A program made the translations under genes and the position numbers. A stretch of DNA of 21,734 nucleotides, from assembly GCA_030832695.1 (NCBI GenBank), contig JAURIP010000002.1, positions 1 to 21,734 on the forward strand, read 5' to 3'. Shown one piece after another: positions 7,909-16,070 of the stretch; the first letter of the stretch is position 1, and the number at the start of each line of letters is the position of its first letter. This DNA comes from Sediminibacterium sp. (GTDB lineage: Bacteria; Bacteroidota; Bacteroidia; Chitinophagales; Chitinophagaceae). The notes beneath the pieces are model-generated. The model was not told where the DNA came from, did no database searches, and worked only from the letters and a program-made list of their open reading frames with translations.

Positions 7909-9021
7909 TTGCGTAACCTATTTTATCCTTTTGTTCCAGTGGGACATTTGAAAGTTTGGGTACTTGCTCCGGCATTAGATAACCCAGATCCTAATTTATC
8001 ATACTACTATGACTTTAGTCAAAGTATTGCCGAATACACCCGTGTATTTGCCGAACTTGATTTACCCTGGAAATGGCAACCTGTTACTTTAGATACTTAT
8101 AAAAACATTGTACAAGAAATTGCCAACGAGCGTCAAAAGGGTGTGTTTTTCCCAGTGGTATTAAATTTATGTGATGGAGATGAAATTAATGGTGCCCCAG
8201 GATTATCCGTTATAAAAGCATTAGAAGAAAAACAACTAGTGTACACGGGGGCGGACGATTATTTTTATGACATTACTACTTCTAAAATTCCAATGAAAAT
8301 TGCATTTGATCAAGCAGGCGTGCCGACACCAAAGTGGGAAGCAATAAAAATAAATGAACCCGTAAAGCCGATTGATTTAATAAATAATTTAGGGAGCCCC
8401 TTAATCGTAAAACCTGCAGTGTCAGGTGGTAGCTTGGGATTGGGGATTAAAAATGTAGTTGACAATCCAACGGATTTGCAATTACAATTGGATAAAATGT
8501 TTAAAGGATATCGGGGTTGGAATTTATCCACCGATGGAATAGTTGCAGAATCATTTATACAAGGGCCTGAATATACTGTAATGATTGTGGGTTCACATCA
8601 TCAGCCCGAATATGCAAAAATATATCCACCCGTAGAAAGAGTATTTCATGCATCACTTCCTGAGAAAGAAAAAATATTATCCTTTGATCGTTTGTGGGAA
8701 ATTTATGAAGAGGAAACACCGATGCCCGAAGATGAAAATTTTTATCAATACCAATCGAGCCCTGATGAAATAAAGTTAGCCATTCAACAAGTTTCATGGG
8801 ATGCCTATGCGGCAGTGAATGGAAAGGGTTATACAAGAGTGGATGTTCGTGTGGATGCAAACACAGGACAGCCCTATGTTTTAGAAGTAAATGCACAATG
8901 TGGAATTAGTGAGGACGAAAATTATACTTCCATTGGCGCAATTTTAAGATTCGCAAATCAAAGCTTTACTGAATTAATAATACATATTATTAATGATGCA
9001 TTTGCCAGACGAAAAAAATAA
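7909..9021 (+). CDS. ATP-grasp protein, D-alanine--D-alanine ligase-like
   Basis: This 370-residue protein shows the pre-ATP-grasp and ATP-grasp layout of D-Ala-D-Ala ligases: LNLCDGDE (85-92, where Ddl has LHGxxGED), VYTGAD (111-116), KIPMKIAFDQAGVPTP (126-141), the ATP-binding Lys168 in LIVKPA, the glycine-rich loop SGGSLGLG (172-179), and metal ligands Asp312, Glu326 and Asn328 in RVDVR...YVLEVNAQCGIS. Ddl normally has NTLPGM after the metal Asn, so this is a divergent ligase probably joining other carboxylate and amine substrates (inference). The start must be non-ATG: an in-frame TAA lies at 7900-7902 and the first internal Met is residue 129. TTG at 7909 is chosen, with GTG 7939 or TTG 7948 as alternatives. 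The SET-fused paralogue follows immediately, so the two are coupled. Confidence 0.85.
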   Translation: MRNLFYPFVPVGHLKVWVLAPALDNPDPNLSYYYDFSQSIAEYTRVFAELDLPWKWQPVTLDTYKNIVQEIANERQKGVFFPVVLNLCDGDEINGAPGLSVIKALEEKQLVYTGADDYFYDITTSKIPMKIAFDQAGVPTPKWEAIKINEPVKPIDLINNLGSPLIVKPAVSGGSLGLGIKNVVDNPTDLQLQLDKMFKGYRGWNLSTDGIVAESFIQGPEYTVMIVGSHHQPEYAKIYPPVERVFHASLPEKEKILSFDRLWEIYEEETPMPEDENFYQYQSSPDEIKLAIQQVSWDAYAAVNGKGYTRVDVRVDANTGQPYVLEVNAQCGISEDENYTSIGAILRFANQSFTELIIHIINDAFARRKK

Positions 9022-9025
9022 ATTT

Positions 9026-10471
9026 ATGCGCCCCCTCCCCATTTTAAATAACCCAGATAGTTTCAAAAATTTAAAAATTTGTGTATTGCAACCCGACTAT
9101 AGTACTTCGGGTGTGGATTATCAAAATTATGACCCCAAAAGAAATTTATCGGCCATCCTACCTGAAGCAAAAATTGATCACGTTTTTTTAAATAAACTCA
9201 CTACCTACCAACAACTCAAACAACTCAAGGAACATAATTACGATATCTTTATTAATTTATGTGAAGGTTACTTGGAATGGAAAGTGCCTTCGATTGATGT
9301 GATTATGAGTTTGGATTTATTGGAACTTCCATATACAGGACCTTCGGTCAATTTATACGACCCGTCTAAAACCATCATGAAGTATTTGGCTTTTTGCGAG
9401 GATGTAAAAACGCCAGCACATATTTTAATTGAGTCCGAAGCCGACCTTTCATTGCTTCCAGGCAATTTAAATTTCCCGCTTTTTGTAAAACCAGCGAAAG
9501 CCGGTGATAGCTTAGGTGTGGACAACGCTTCTAAAGCAAATAATATAGCAGATTTAACAATAAAGGTTAAAAATATATTAAATGAATTCGGCTCCGCTTT
9601 GGTAGAAGAATATATTGATGGCCGTGAATTTACCGTACTCGTTTGCGGTAATCCTGATGGGAAAACTTGTACGAGCTTCACACCAGTTGAATATATTTTC
9701 CCAGCAGGTTTTGCATTTAAAACTTATGCATTAAAAACTTCTGAATTACACCCTAATGCAAATATTCCGGTGAAGGATCCTGCATTAGCAAAAAAATTAC
9801 AAAGTATCGGCGAACAAGTTTTTATGTCCTTTAACGGGGTGGGCTATGCGCGCATGGATTTTAGAATGGATGCAAAAGGCGATATTTATTTTTTAGAGAT
9901 CAATTTTACTTGTTCTGTTTTTTATGCGGAAGGGCTTGAAGGTTCAGCAGACTATATATTAATGCATGATGGTGCTGGCCAAAGAGGATTTTTAGAACGC
10001 ATTATTATTGAGGGCTTGGCGCGATATCAAAAAAAGGAAAAATTATTTGTTATCAAAGGAAATGCGATTTCAGGATATGGCATGTACGCGAAGTACGATC
10101 TGCCAAAAAATACAATGTTATTTAAAGGGGAGGAAAAAGCGCAACGCATTGTTACCAAAAAATATGTTGATGAAAATTGGGATGAACGCGAAAAATTGAA
10201 TTTTAGACGTTACGCTTATCCGATTGGCAAGGAAGTATATATTTTATGGGACCTGCAACCTGAAGCATGGTCACCACAAAATCACCATTGCGAGGCCAAC
10301 TGTACCTATGTTGGATTAAACGTTATCACGAATATGGAGGTTAAAAAAGGGGAAGAGCTTACTTTAGATTATGCACAATTCTTAGACCACACCATGGAAC
10401 CGTTTAATTGTAATTGCGGTGCAAGTACTTGCAGAGGCTTAATTGAAGGGAATGTGCAATTTTCAAAGTAG
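9026..10471 (+). CDS. ATP-grasp ligase fused to SET/post-SET methyltransferase domain
   Basis: I chose ATG 9026, 4 nt after the previous stop. ATG 8993 in the same frame would add 11 residues and overlap the upstream gene by 29 nt. Numbering from 8993, residues about 25-345 are a D-Ala-D-Ala ligase-like ATP-grasp module (INLCEG 87-92, PYTGPS 113-118, LFVKPA 163-168, AGDSLGVD 170-177, metal residues Asp289, Glu302 and Asn304 in FLEINFTC). Residues about 350-492 form a SET domain: SGYGMYAKYDLPKNT at 360-374, NHHCEANC at 430-437 (the NHxCxPN pseudoknot motif), GEELTLDY at 453-460 with the catalytic-type Tyr460, and a post-SET zinc motif CNCGASTCRG (Cys473, 475 and 480). All key residues look intact. 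SET domains transfer methyl from S-adenosylmethionine to lysine, so this protein could ligate and methylate one substrate (inference). No signal peptide; cytoplasmic. Confidence 0.87.
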   Translation: MRPLPILNNPDSFKNLKICVLQPDYSTSGVDYQNYDPKRNLSAILPEAKIDHVFLNKLTTYQQLKQLKEHNYDIFINLCEGYLEWKVPSIDVIMSLDLLELPYTGPSVNLYDPSKTIMKYLAFCEDVKTPAHILIESEADLSLLPGNLNFPLFVKPAKAGDSLGVDNASKANNIADLTIKVKNILNEFGSALVEEYIDGREFTVLVCGNPDGKTCTSFTPVEYIFPAGFAFKTYALKTSELHPNANIPVKDPALAKKLQSIGEQVFMSFNGVGYARMDFRMDAKGDIYFLEINFTCSVFYAEGLEGSADYILMHDGAGQRGFLERIIIEGLARYQKKEKLFVIKGNAISGYGMYAKYDLPKNTMLFKGEEKAQRIVTKKYVDENWDEREKLNFRRYAYPIGKEVYILWDLQPEAWSPQNHHCEANCTYVGLNVITNMEVKKGEELTLDYAQFLDHTMEPFNCNCGASTCRGLIEGNVQFSK

Positions 10472-10509
10472 TATCAATTACGCAATATCACCGGCTTCTA
10501 TTAAATTAC

Positions 10510-10540
10510 TTGTTTCCCTATTCGGTTTTCCTTAAATTGG
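10510..10540 (+). promoter_or_regulatory. Bacteroidota-type promoter of the DUF1080 gene
   Basis: TTG at 10510-10512, a 20-nt spacer, then TAAATTGG at 10533-10540, which matches TAnnTTTG at five of the six fixed positions. The predicted start near 10547 leaves a 17-nt leader to ATG 10564 and argues against an earlier start codon. Confidence 0.4.
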
Positions 10541-10563
10541 GGTATCAAATAATTAGATGCTTT

Positions 10564-11334
10564 ATGAAAAAAATTAGTTTCGGCTTTATCGCAGTTTGTA
10601 TTTTTTGTTTCAATGCAAATTCGCAAAATCCACCAAAAAAAGATAATAGCGGTATTACGCCTGAAAAATTAGAATCATGGGTGCCAGTTCCAATTATTAC
10701 CGCAGGTAATAGTAACTCAGATGCTCCATCGGATGCGATCATTTTATTTAATGGCAAAGATTTATCCGCTTTTCAAAGAAAAGATGGCAGTCCTGCCAAA
10801 TGGCGACTAGATCCAGAAGGAACAGTTACTGATATTAAAGGAGCCGGTGATTTAATTACCAAAAAGGCATTTGGCAACTGTCAATTACATGTAGAATTTA
10901 GAACACCTGCAGAAGTAAAAAACAGTGGTCAAGCAAGAGGTAATAGTGGCGTGTACTTTATGGGTAAGTATGAGGTGCAAGTTTTGGACTCCTATGATAA
11001 TGTTACCTACTCCAATGGGCAAGCTGCTGCAGTTTATAAGCAATATGCGCCATTAGTGAATGCAAGTCGTAAACCAGGTGAGTGGCAAACCTATGATATC
11101 ATTTTTACAGCACCCATCTTTAAAGAAAATGGTGATATGGAATCACCAGGTCGTTTAACTGTTATACATAATGGTGTGCTTGTTCAAAACAATGTTGCTA
11201 TTTTGGGGCCTACAGATTATGCAACGGTACCGGTTTATAAAAAGCATGATTCTAAACTTCCTTTATTATTCCAGGATCATGGTGATAATGGTAACCCGAT
11301 TAGTTATCGAAATATTTGGATCAGAGAATTATAA
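10564..11334 (+). CDS. Secreted DUF1080 (3-keto-disaccharide hydrolase-like) protein
   Basis: From ATG 10564 the product is 256 residues with a signal peptide MKKISFGFIAVCIFCFNANSQ. An in-frame ATG at 10510 would put 18 hydrophobic but non-signal residues in front and precede the predicted promoter, so it is rejected. The family signature is clear: AIILFNGKDLSAFQ near the start of the domain, KWRLDPEGTV, GDLITKKAFGNCQLHVEFRTP, NSGVYFMGKYEVQVLDSY, PGEWQTYDIIFTAP, GRLTVIHNGVLVQNN and the closing YRNIWIREL. DUF1080 is a concanavalin-like jelly-roll fold; some characterised members hydrolyse 3-keto-glycosides after sugar oxidation. The protein is probably periplasmic, and no oxidoreductase partner is adjacent. 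A terminator follows, so it looks monocistronic. Confidence 0.9.
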   Translation: MKKISFGFIAVCIFCFNANSQNPPKKDNSGITPEKLESWVPVPIITAGNSNSDAPSDAIILFNGKDLSAFQRKDGSPAKWRLDPEGTVTDIKGAGDLITKKAFGNCQLHVEFRTPAEVKNSGQARGNSGVYFMGKYEVQVLDSYDNVTYSNGQAAAVYKQYAPLVNASRKPGEWQTYDIIFTAPIFKENGDMESPGRLTVIHNGVLVQNNVAILGPTDYATVPVYKKHDSKLPLLFQDHGDNGNPISYRNIWIREL

Positions 11335-11371
11335 AAATGTATCAGCAGGCTTTTATTTTCGCCTATTCGCC

Positions 11372-11407
11372 AAGCCCTGAATTTAGTCAATGAATTCAGG
11401 GCTTTTT
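11372..11407 (+). terminator. Intrinsic terminator after the DUF1080 gene
   Basis: AAGCCCTGAATT (11372-11383) pairs perfectly over 12 bp with AATTCAGGGCTT (11393-11404) around a 9-nt loop (TAGTCAATG), followed by a T-run ending at 11407. It begins 37 nt after the stop codon. It is the clearest terminator in the window. Confidence 0.85.
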
Positions 11408-11467
11408 GTATAAGAGACTTCACTAGGGCGCAAAAATTATAGCGTTTATAAAAAATAATGTAACTTA

Positions 11468-12199
11468 ATGTTCATGATTACGCTTGGTAAATATCATCCG
11501 CCTGCTATTATGGAACCATTCACTCCTTTTTGGTGGGAATGTATGGTCATGATTATTTTAATCATCACTATTGTGGTTCGCGTGCCATTTCATTTTAAAA
11601 AAGTGAATCCTAAAACCTACGCCACTTTTATTGCTTTATTTTTTTCAATCAATTTTATTGTTGAAAATTATAATGTCTATCAACAAGGTTATTGGAACTT
11701 ACAGCAAAACCTACCGGTACACTTATGTAGTATTAGTTATTTTTTATGTATTGCACTATTAATAAATTACAAGCAATGGGTCGCCGAATGCGTTTACTAT
11801 TGGGGATTGGCAGGTGGGATTCACGCTTTGCTAACTCCGGAATTTACGGTAGGGATGGATGGCTATAATTTTTACGCCTACTTTATTAACCATGCAGGCA
11901 TGTTGTTAGTCGTCGCCTATATGATTTTACATTTAAATTTTAGGCCGCGTCCAAAATCTTGGATTAGAATGTTTGGGTACACGCAATTAGTAGCCATTGG
12001 TGTTGGTATAGTAAACTATTTAGTAGGCGCAAATTATATGTACCTATCTGCAAAACCGGAAGTAGAAAACCCGTTTTTAATGGGTGAATGGCCTTATTAT
12101 ATAATCGTTTTAGAAGCAGTTGCTGTTTTACACTTTTGGGTGTTTTATCTTCCATTTGCAAAAAAGAATAAGCAGGAAGCGATTAATGCCTCCTTATAG
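11468..12199 (+). CDS. TIGR02206-like (YwaF family) integral membrane protein
   Basis: This 243-residue, very hydrophobic protein has about six to seven predicted membrane segments (around residues 25-40, 52-66, 86-100, 108-122, 136-156, 170-188 and 210-230). The conserved marks of the TIGR02206/YwaF family are present: LPVHLC (82-87) followed by a transmembrane helix, a YWGLAGGIHALLTP segment (111-124), NHAG (141-144), NYLVGANYMYLSAKP (183-197) and the WPYY motif (208-211). The biochemical role of the family is unknown. Met15 (ATG at 11510) is an alternative start, since the hydrophobic part begins only after it. The stop overlaps the convergent phosphatase gene by 6 nt. Confidence 0.85.
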   Translation: MFMITLGKYHPPAIMEPFTPFWWECMVMIILIITIVVRVPFHFKKVNPKTYATFIALFFSINFIVENYNVYQQGYWNLQQNLPVHLCSISYFLCIALLINYKQWVAECVYYWGLAGGIHALLTPEFTVGMDGYNFYAYFINHAGMLLVVAYMILHLNFRPRPKSWIRMFGYTQLVAIGVGIVNYLVGANYMYLSAKPEVENPFLMGEWPYYIIVLEAVAVLHFWVFYLPFAKKNKQEAINASL

Positions 12200-12535
12200 T
12201 TCTTCGATTCTTTTTGCTTTATCATCAATGACCAAATCAAAATTAGGCTTGGTGGGACCACCATTAGGGCAATAGCCTGTAATTAACTCATTAAATTGAC
12301 AACCCCATTGATTGAGTTGGGCAAGTGTTAACGCACGTAAATCCCGCTTTGAACTTTCGCCCCTACCAGTCCAATAAGTTATATGCCAACCCTGCGCAAA
12401 CAGTTGATTAATTTTTGCAATATTTTCAAAATTAGGCTCCGCTAATTCATATGCACGTTTGTCACTATAAAAGCAAATCGTTTCATCAATATCAACCAAG
12501 GCTTTTTTAGAGCCGAACCTTTTAGACTCAATCAT
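12194..12535 (-). CDS. Small HAD-superfamily phosphatase-like protein
   Basis: This is a 113-residue protein. Motif I is VDIDETIC, with Asp15 and Asp17 in the DxDxT pattern. The run YELAEPNFENIAKINQLF then HITYWTGRG supplies motif II (Thr in the WTGRG strand), and FDLVIDDKAKRIEEL at the end supplies a motif IV-like acidic pair (Asp107/Asp108). The arrangement resembles small HAD proteins found in cell-surface polysaccharide gene sets, where a short phosphatase has little or no cap domain. The substrate is unknown. It is convergent with the membrane protein gene and has its own promoter-like element upstream. Confidence 0.82.
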   Translation of the reverse strand: MIESKRFGSKKALVDIDETICFYSDKRAYELAEPNFENIAKINQLFAQGWHITYWTGRGESSKRDLRALTLAQLNQWGCQFNELITGYCPNGGPTKPNFDLVIDDKAKRIEEL

Positions 12536-12567
12536 TGTTAATAGTTTAATTCATATAATAAGTTGCA

Positions 12568-12575
12568 CAAATTTA
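12568..12575 (-). promoter_or_regulatory. Putative -7 box upstream of the HAD gene
   Basis: The minus strand reads TAAATTTG, a perfect TAnnTTTG element, 32 nt before the ATG at 12535. No TTG is visible 17-23 nt upstream, so only half of the promoter is recognisable. Confidence 0.4.
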
Positions 12576-12667
12576 GATAGTTTTTATAAATTACATCATT
12601 CCTTTTAAATTAAAGTCGTTCCTAAACCATTCGTAAAATAATTATTCATTATACCTATACTATAAAT

Positions 12668-14764
12668 ATGAAAATCATCCTCCTTTCCTTGTCTTTATTG
12701 CTGATGCAATCAGCCCATGCACAAAAAACTGCAGACCCGGTCTTAAGAACAGATAAAATAACCATTGCTAGAGATAGTTTTGGTGTGCCGCATATTTTTG
12801 CACCTACAGATCCTGAAGTAGCTTATGGATTGGCTTGGGCGCATGCGGAAGATGATTTTAATACCATTCAAACATTGATCTTAACTGGTAAGGGAAAATT
12901 GGCTACTTATCTTGGCAAAAAAGGGGCTTCTGTTGATTATGTAGTGGGTTTGCTAAATACAAAAGCAATTGTTAAGGCCCAAATAGGTCAGATGGATCCT
13001 GCATTCATCGATTTAATCAAAGGCTATTTGGCAGGATTAAACGCATATGCAAAAGCGCATCCTTCGGAATTGCTCAACAAGCATGTTCTTCCAGTGACCG
13101 TAGAGGATTATTTATCTGCAGGTGTTTTTTCAGTAGCCGTATTTTGTGGGGTTGACAAAGCCTTACCAAAAATATTAAATGGTTCTGTTCCAGCACTTCC
13201 CATTTTTACAGGCGAAGGCAGTAATGCATTTGCAGTCAATGCAAGCAAATCAGCGTCGGGTGAAAATATGTTGGTGATCAATGCACATCAACCCATCGAA
13301 GGCGCTACTGCTTTTTATGAAGCACATTTACAAAGTGAAACAGGTTGGAATATTTTAGGTGGTTTGTTCCCAGGAGCCCCATTAATTTTTCATGGTGCTA
13401 CACCAAATATTGCTTGGGCGCATACAGTAAACATGCAGGACAAAATTGACATGTATCAACTTCAAACTGATAAGCAACATCCAGGAAAATATAAAGTAGA
13501 CGGCAACTGGCTGAAATTAGAAAAGAGAAGAATAAAATTAAGTGTTAAAGGGGTACCCATTCCGATCTATAAAACAGCCTATACTTCGATATATGGCCCT
13601 ACTGCTGCAACACCATCAGGACAATATTTTTCAATGCGATTGCCTTCCTTAATGGATGCAGGTGCCTTGCAACAATGGTATGCAATGAATAAAGCACAAA
13701 ACTATACACAGTTCAAAGCTGCTTTAAATCAAAATCATTTGGCAATGTTTAATATTGTGTATGCGGATAAAAACGATACTATATTTTATATTTCAAATAG
13801 CAAGATGCCTTACCGTAATCCCGATACCAGCTATCATTGGAATTCAACGGTTCCCGGGAATACCATGGCAACGCTTTGGACTAAGTTTAAACCCCTTAAT
13901 GAATTACCACAATATTTAAATCCGACAAGTGGTTATTTATTTAACACCAACCACTCGCCATTTTTAGCTACTGCCGAAAATGAAAATTTAAATCGCGCAA
14001 AGTTTGATGTAAATGATGGCTATGAACTTACACATAATAACAGAAGCCGACGCGCTAAGGATTTAATTGATCAACTTGATAAAATTAGTTACGCCGATTT
14101 AAAGAGAATCAAATTTGATCGTCAATTGCCCAATCCAATTTTATACCCTTACGGATATACTTCGGATACTTTATTTATGGTAGATGAATCCAAATACCCA
14201 CAACTAGCCCCATTGATTGTTAGTTTAAAAAAATGGGACCACAATGCAGTTGCTGAAAGTAATGGCGCTTTGATTTATAATTTGGCTTACTATTCCATCC
14301 CTAAATTAATGGGTGGACGTAAAAATAGTGATGAAGCGAAAAGTGATAAATTAAGTATGCAAGAAGCTGTTGCTACTTTTCAGTATGCGCATGATTATTT
14401 AATGAAAAATTTTAATCGATTAGATGTTACTTTAGGTGATATGCAAAAATTAGTGCGTGGTGATGAAGAATGGCCACAAGGAGGTATGCCCGATGTATTA
14501 GCTGCCGTGCAAGGTCAAGCTTATGGCACGGAAGGTAAACGTAAAATGGTGAGTGGGGATGCGTATATAGGATTTGTAAAGTTTCCTAAAAATGGCGGAC
14601 TCCCCTTAATTGAAACAGTGAATACTTTTGGCGCAAGTTCCATTAAAGGAAATAAACACTTTGCTGATCAACGCCCATTATACCAAGCGCAACAGTTAAA
14701 AAAGATGACCTTGGATAAAAATGAAGTGCTGAAAAATGCGGAAAGCGTTTATCACCCACAATAA
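12668..14764 (+). CDS. Secreted penicillin acylase family protein (second Ntn hydrolase)
   Basis: This 698-residue protein has a signal peptide ending near residue 19 (SAHAQ). ITIARDSFGVPHIFAPTD at 31-48 and YGLAWAHAEDDF at 53-64 are the alpha-chain signatures. GEGSNAFAV carries the N-terminal nucleophile Ser185, and INAHQP (His207), HGATPNIAWAHTVN and FNIVYADKNDTIFY follow in the expected order. Cleavage before Ser185 would give an alpha chain of about 20-184 and a beta chain of 185-698. It is only distantly similar to the acylase at 4753-6990: it is shorter and differs across most of the beta chain, so this is not a recent duplication. By the order of its motifs it may sit nearer the long-chain acyl (aculeacin/AHL acylase) side of the family, but the substrate is not assignable. 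The 3' end lies 7 nt from the convergent dehydrogenase gene. Confidence 0.92.
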   Translation: MKIILLSLSLLLMQSAHAQKTADPVLRTDKITIARDSFGVPHIFAPTDPEVAYGLAWAHAEDDFNTIQTLILTGKGKLATYLGKKGASVDYVVGLLNTKAIVKAQIGQMDPAFIDLIKGYLAGLNAYAKAHPSELLNKHVLPVTVEDYLSAGVFSVAVFCGVDKALPKILNGSVPALPIFTGEGSNAFAVNASKSASGENMLVINAHQPIEGATAFYEAHLQSETGWNILGGLFPGAPLIFHGATPNIAWAHTVNMQDKIDMYQLQTDKQHPGKYKVDGNWLKLEKRRIKLSVKGVPIPIYKTAYTSIYGPTAATPSGQYFSMRLPSLMDAGALQQWYAMNKAQNYTQFKAALNQNHLAMFNIVYADKNDTIFYISNSKMPYRNPDTSYHWNSTVPGNTMATLWTKFKPLNELPQYLNPTSGYLFNTNHSPFLATAENENLNRAKFDVNDGYELTHNNRSRRAKDLIDQLDKISYADLKRIKFDRQLPNPILYPYGYTSDTLFMVDESKYPQLAPLIVSLKKWDHNAVAESNGALIYNLAYYSIPKLMGGRKNSDEAKSDKLSMQEAVATFQYAHDYLMKNFNRLDVTLGDMQKLVRGDEEWPQGGMPDVLAAVQGQAYGTEGKRKMVSGDAYIGFVKFPKNGGLPLIETVNTFGASSIKGNKHFADQRPLYQAQQLKKMTLDKNEVLKNAESVYHPQ

Positions 14765-14771
14765 ATAATTA

Positions 14772-16046
14772 TTATAAACGAGCGGTAACGATACTTTTAT
14801 CCAGTATTGCTTTTGTGTCATAAATCACCGAAGTAGGGGATGATTTTAAACTTGCATAGTTCAATGACTTAAAAAAGTCATGTGCTACTGTCAATACAAT
14901 AGCATCATAGGTTTCAAATGAAGTGACTAAATTAATTTGATGGGCGTACAATACTTCTTGTGCGTTTGCAAATGGATCAAAAGCAAAAACGGCTACACCA
15001 TTATTTTTTAGTGCTGTATATATTTCAAACGCTTGAGAATTTCGAATATCAGGACAGTTTTCTTTAAAAGTCACGCCTAATAATAAAACTTTAGCACCTT
15101 GCACTTTAAAATTATTTTTTACTAATAGCTTGATTATTTTTTCAGAAACAAACGAACTCATCTGGTCATTCACATGTCTGCCTGATAATATTACTTGTGG
15201 ATGATAGCCTAAGCTGCTTGCTTTATGTGCTAAGTAATAAGGATCAACACCAATACAATGCCCGCCTACCAAGCCTGGCTTAAATGGTAAAAAATTCCAC
15301 TTGGTCGCAGCAGCTGCTAACACTTCATGCGTGTCAATGTCCATTTTATCAAAAATTAATGCCAATTCATTTACAAATGATATATTAATATCTCGTTGTG
15401 CATTTTCAATGGACTTTGACGCTTCCGCTACTTTTATACTTGACGCTTTATGGGTACCTGCAGTAATAATACTTGCATATAAATTGTCAACGATGGTTGC
15501 TACTTCAGCCGTTGAACCAGAAGTCACTTTTATAATTTTTGTAAGGGTGTGAATTTTATCGCCTGGATTAATCCGCTCGGGGGAGTAGCCACAATAAAAT
15601 TCTTGATTATATTTTAGCCCGCTAAATGCTTCCAAAACAGGAACGCAATCCTCTTCGGTACAACCAGGATACACGGTGCTTTCATAAATAATGATATCTC
15701 CTTTTTTTATTACCCCTCCAACCATTTTTGAAGCAGTCAACAGTAAATTTAAGTCGGGCTGTTTGACTTTTGTAACGGGTGTGGGAACCGTGATAATAAA
15801 AATAGTACAATCCTTAATTTGCGTTAAGTCATCTGTAAAAACGAGCTGATGGGCATTGGCTATTTCCTGGGAGGTACATTCCAATGTAGTATCTATTCCT
15901 TTTTTTAAATTGGCAATACGTTCTGAATGAATATCAAATCCAACCACTTGATATTTTTCACCAAAAGCCACTGCTAAAGGTAGGCCTACATAGCCCAAGC
16001 CGATGATCGCAATTTTATAGTGGGTAAATGGTATTGGACTATTCAT
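14772..16046 (-). CDS. Nucleotide-sugar dehydrogenase, UDP-GlcNAc/GalNAc 6-dehydrogenase type
   Basis: This is a 424-residue cytoplasmic enzyme. The NAD-binding motif GLGYVG lies at residues 16-21, YESTVYPGCTEE at 121-132, YSPERINPGDK at 154-164, the conserved Lys/Asn of SKSIENAQRDINISFVNE at 210-227, and the catalytic Cys264 in PGLVGGHCIGVDPYYL. The C-terminal domain has the usual LLLGVTFKENCPDIRNS. Such enzymes oxidise C6 of a UDP-sugar to a uronic acid using two NAD+. The STVYPGCTEE and SPERINPGD segments favour the WbpO/TviB (UDP-N-acetylhexosamine) group over UDP-glucose dehydrogenase, but this is a pattern judgement. The product would feed surface polysaccharide synthesis, yet no glycosyltransferases are nearby. 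It lies 24 nt downstream of the DUF1684 gene and is probably cotranscribed with it. Confidence 0.9.
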   Translation of the reverse strand: MNSPIPFTHYKIAIIGLGYVGLPLAVAFGEKYQVVGFDIHSERIANLKKGIDTTLECTSQEIANAHQLVFTDDLTQIKDCTIFIITVPTPVTKVKQPDLNLLLTASKMVGGVIKKGDIIIYESTVYPGCTEEDCVPVLEAFSGLKYNQEFYCGYSPERINPGDKIHTLTKIIKVTSGSTAEVATIVDNLYASIITAGTHKASSIKVAEASKSIENAQRDINISFVNELALIFDKMDIDTHEVLAAAATKWNFLPFKPGLVGGHCIGVDPYYLAHKASSLGYHPQVILSGRHVNDQMSSFVSEKIIKLLVKNNFKVQGAKVLLLGVTFKENCPDIRNSQAFEIYTALKNNGVAVFAFDPFANAQEVLYAHQINLVTSFETYDAIVLTVAHDFFKSLNYASLKSSPTSVIYDTKAILDKSIVTARL

Positions 16047-16070
16047 ATTATTTCAAAGTTAATGGACTGA

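Noticed and set aside
7909..9021. Interpretation of the first ATP-grasp gene as the housekeeping ddl
   Set aside because: The LHGxxGED and NTLPGM motifs of Ddl are replaced, and it is coupled to a SET-fused paralogue rather than to cell-wall genes.
10510..10563. Upstream in-frame ATG giving an 18-residue longer DUF1080 protein
   Set aside because: The proper signal peptide begins at ATG 10564, and the likely promoter lies between the two ATGs.
11338..11394. 18-codon plus-strand frame after the DUF1080 gene
   Set aside because: It runs into the terminator stem and has no supporting features.
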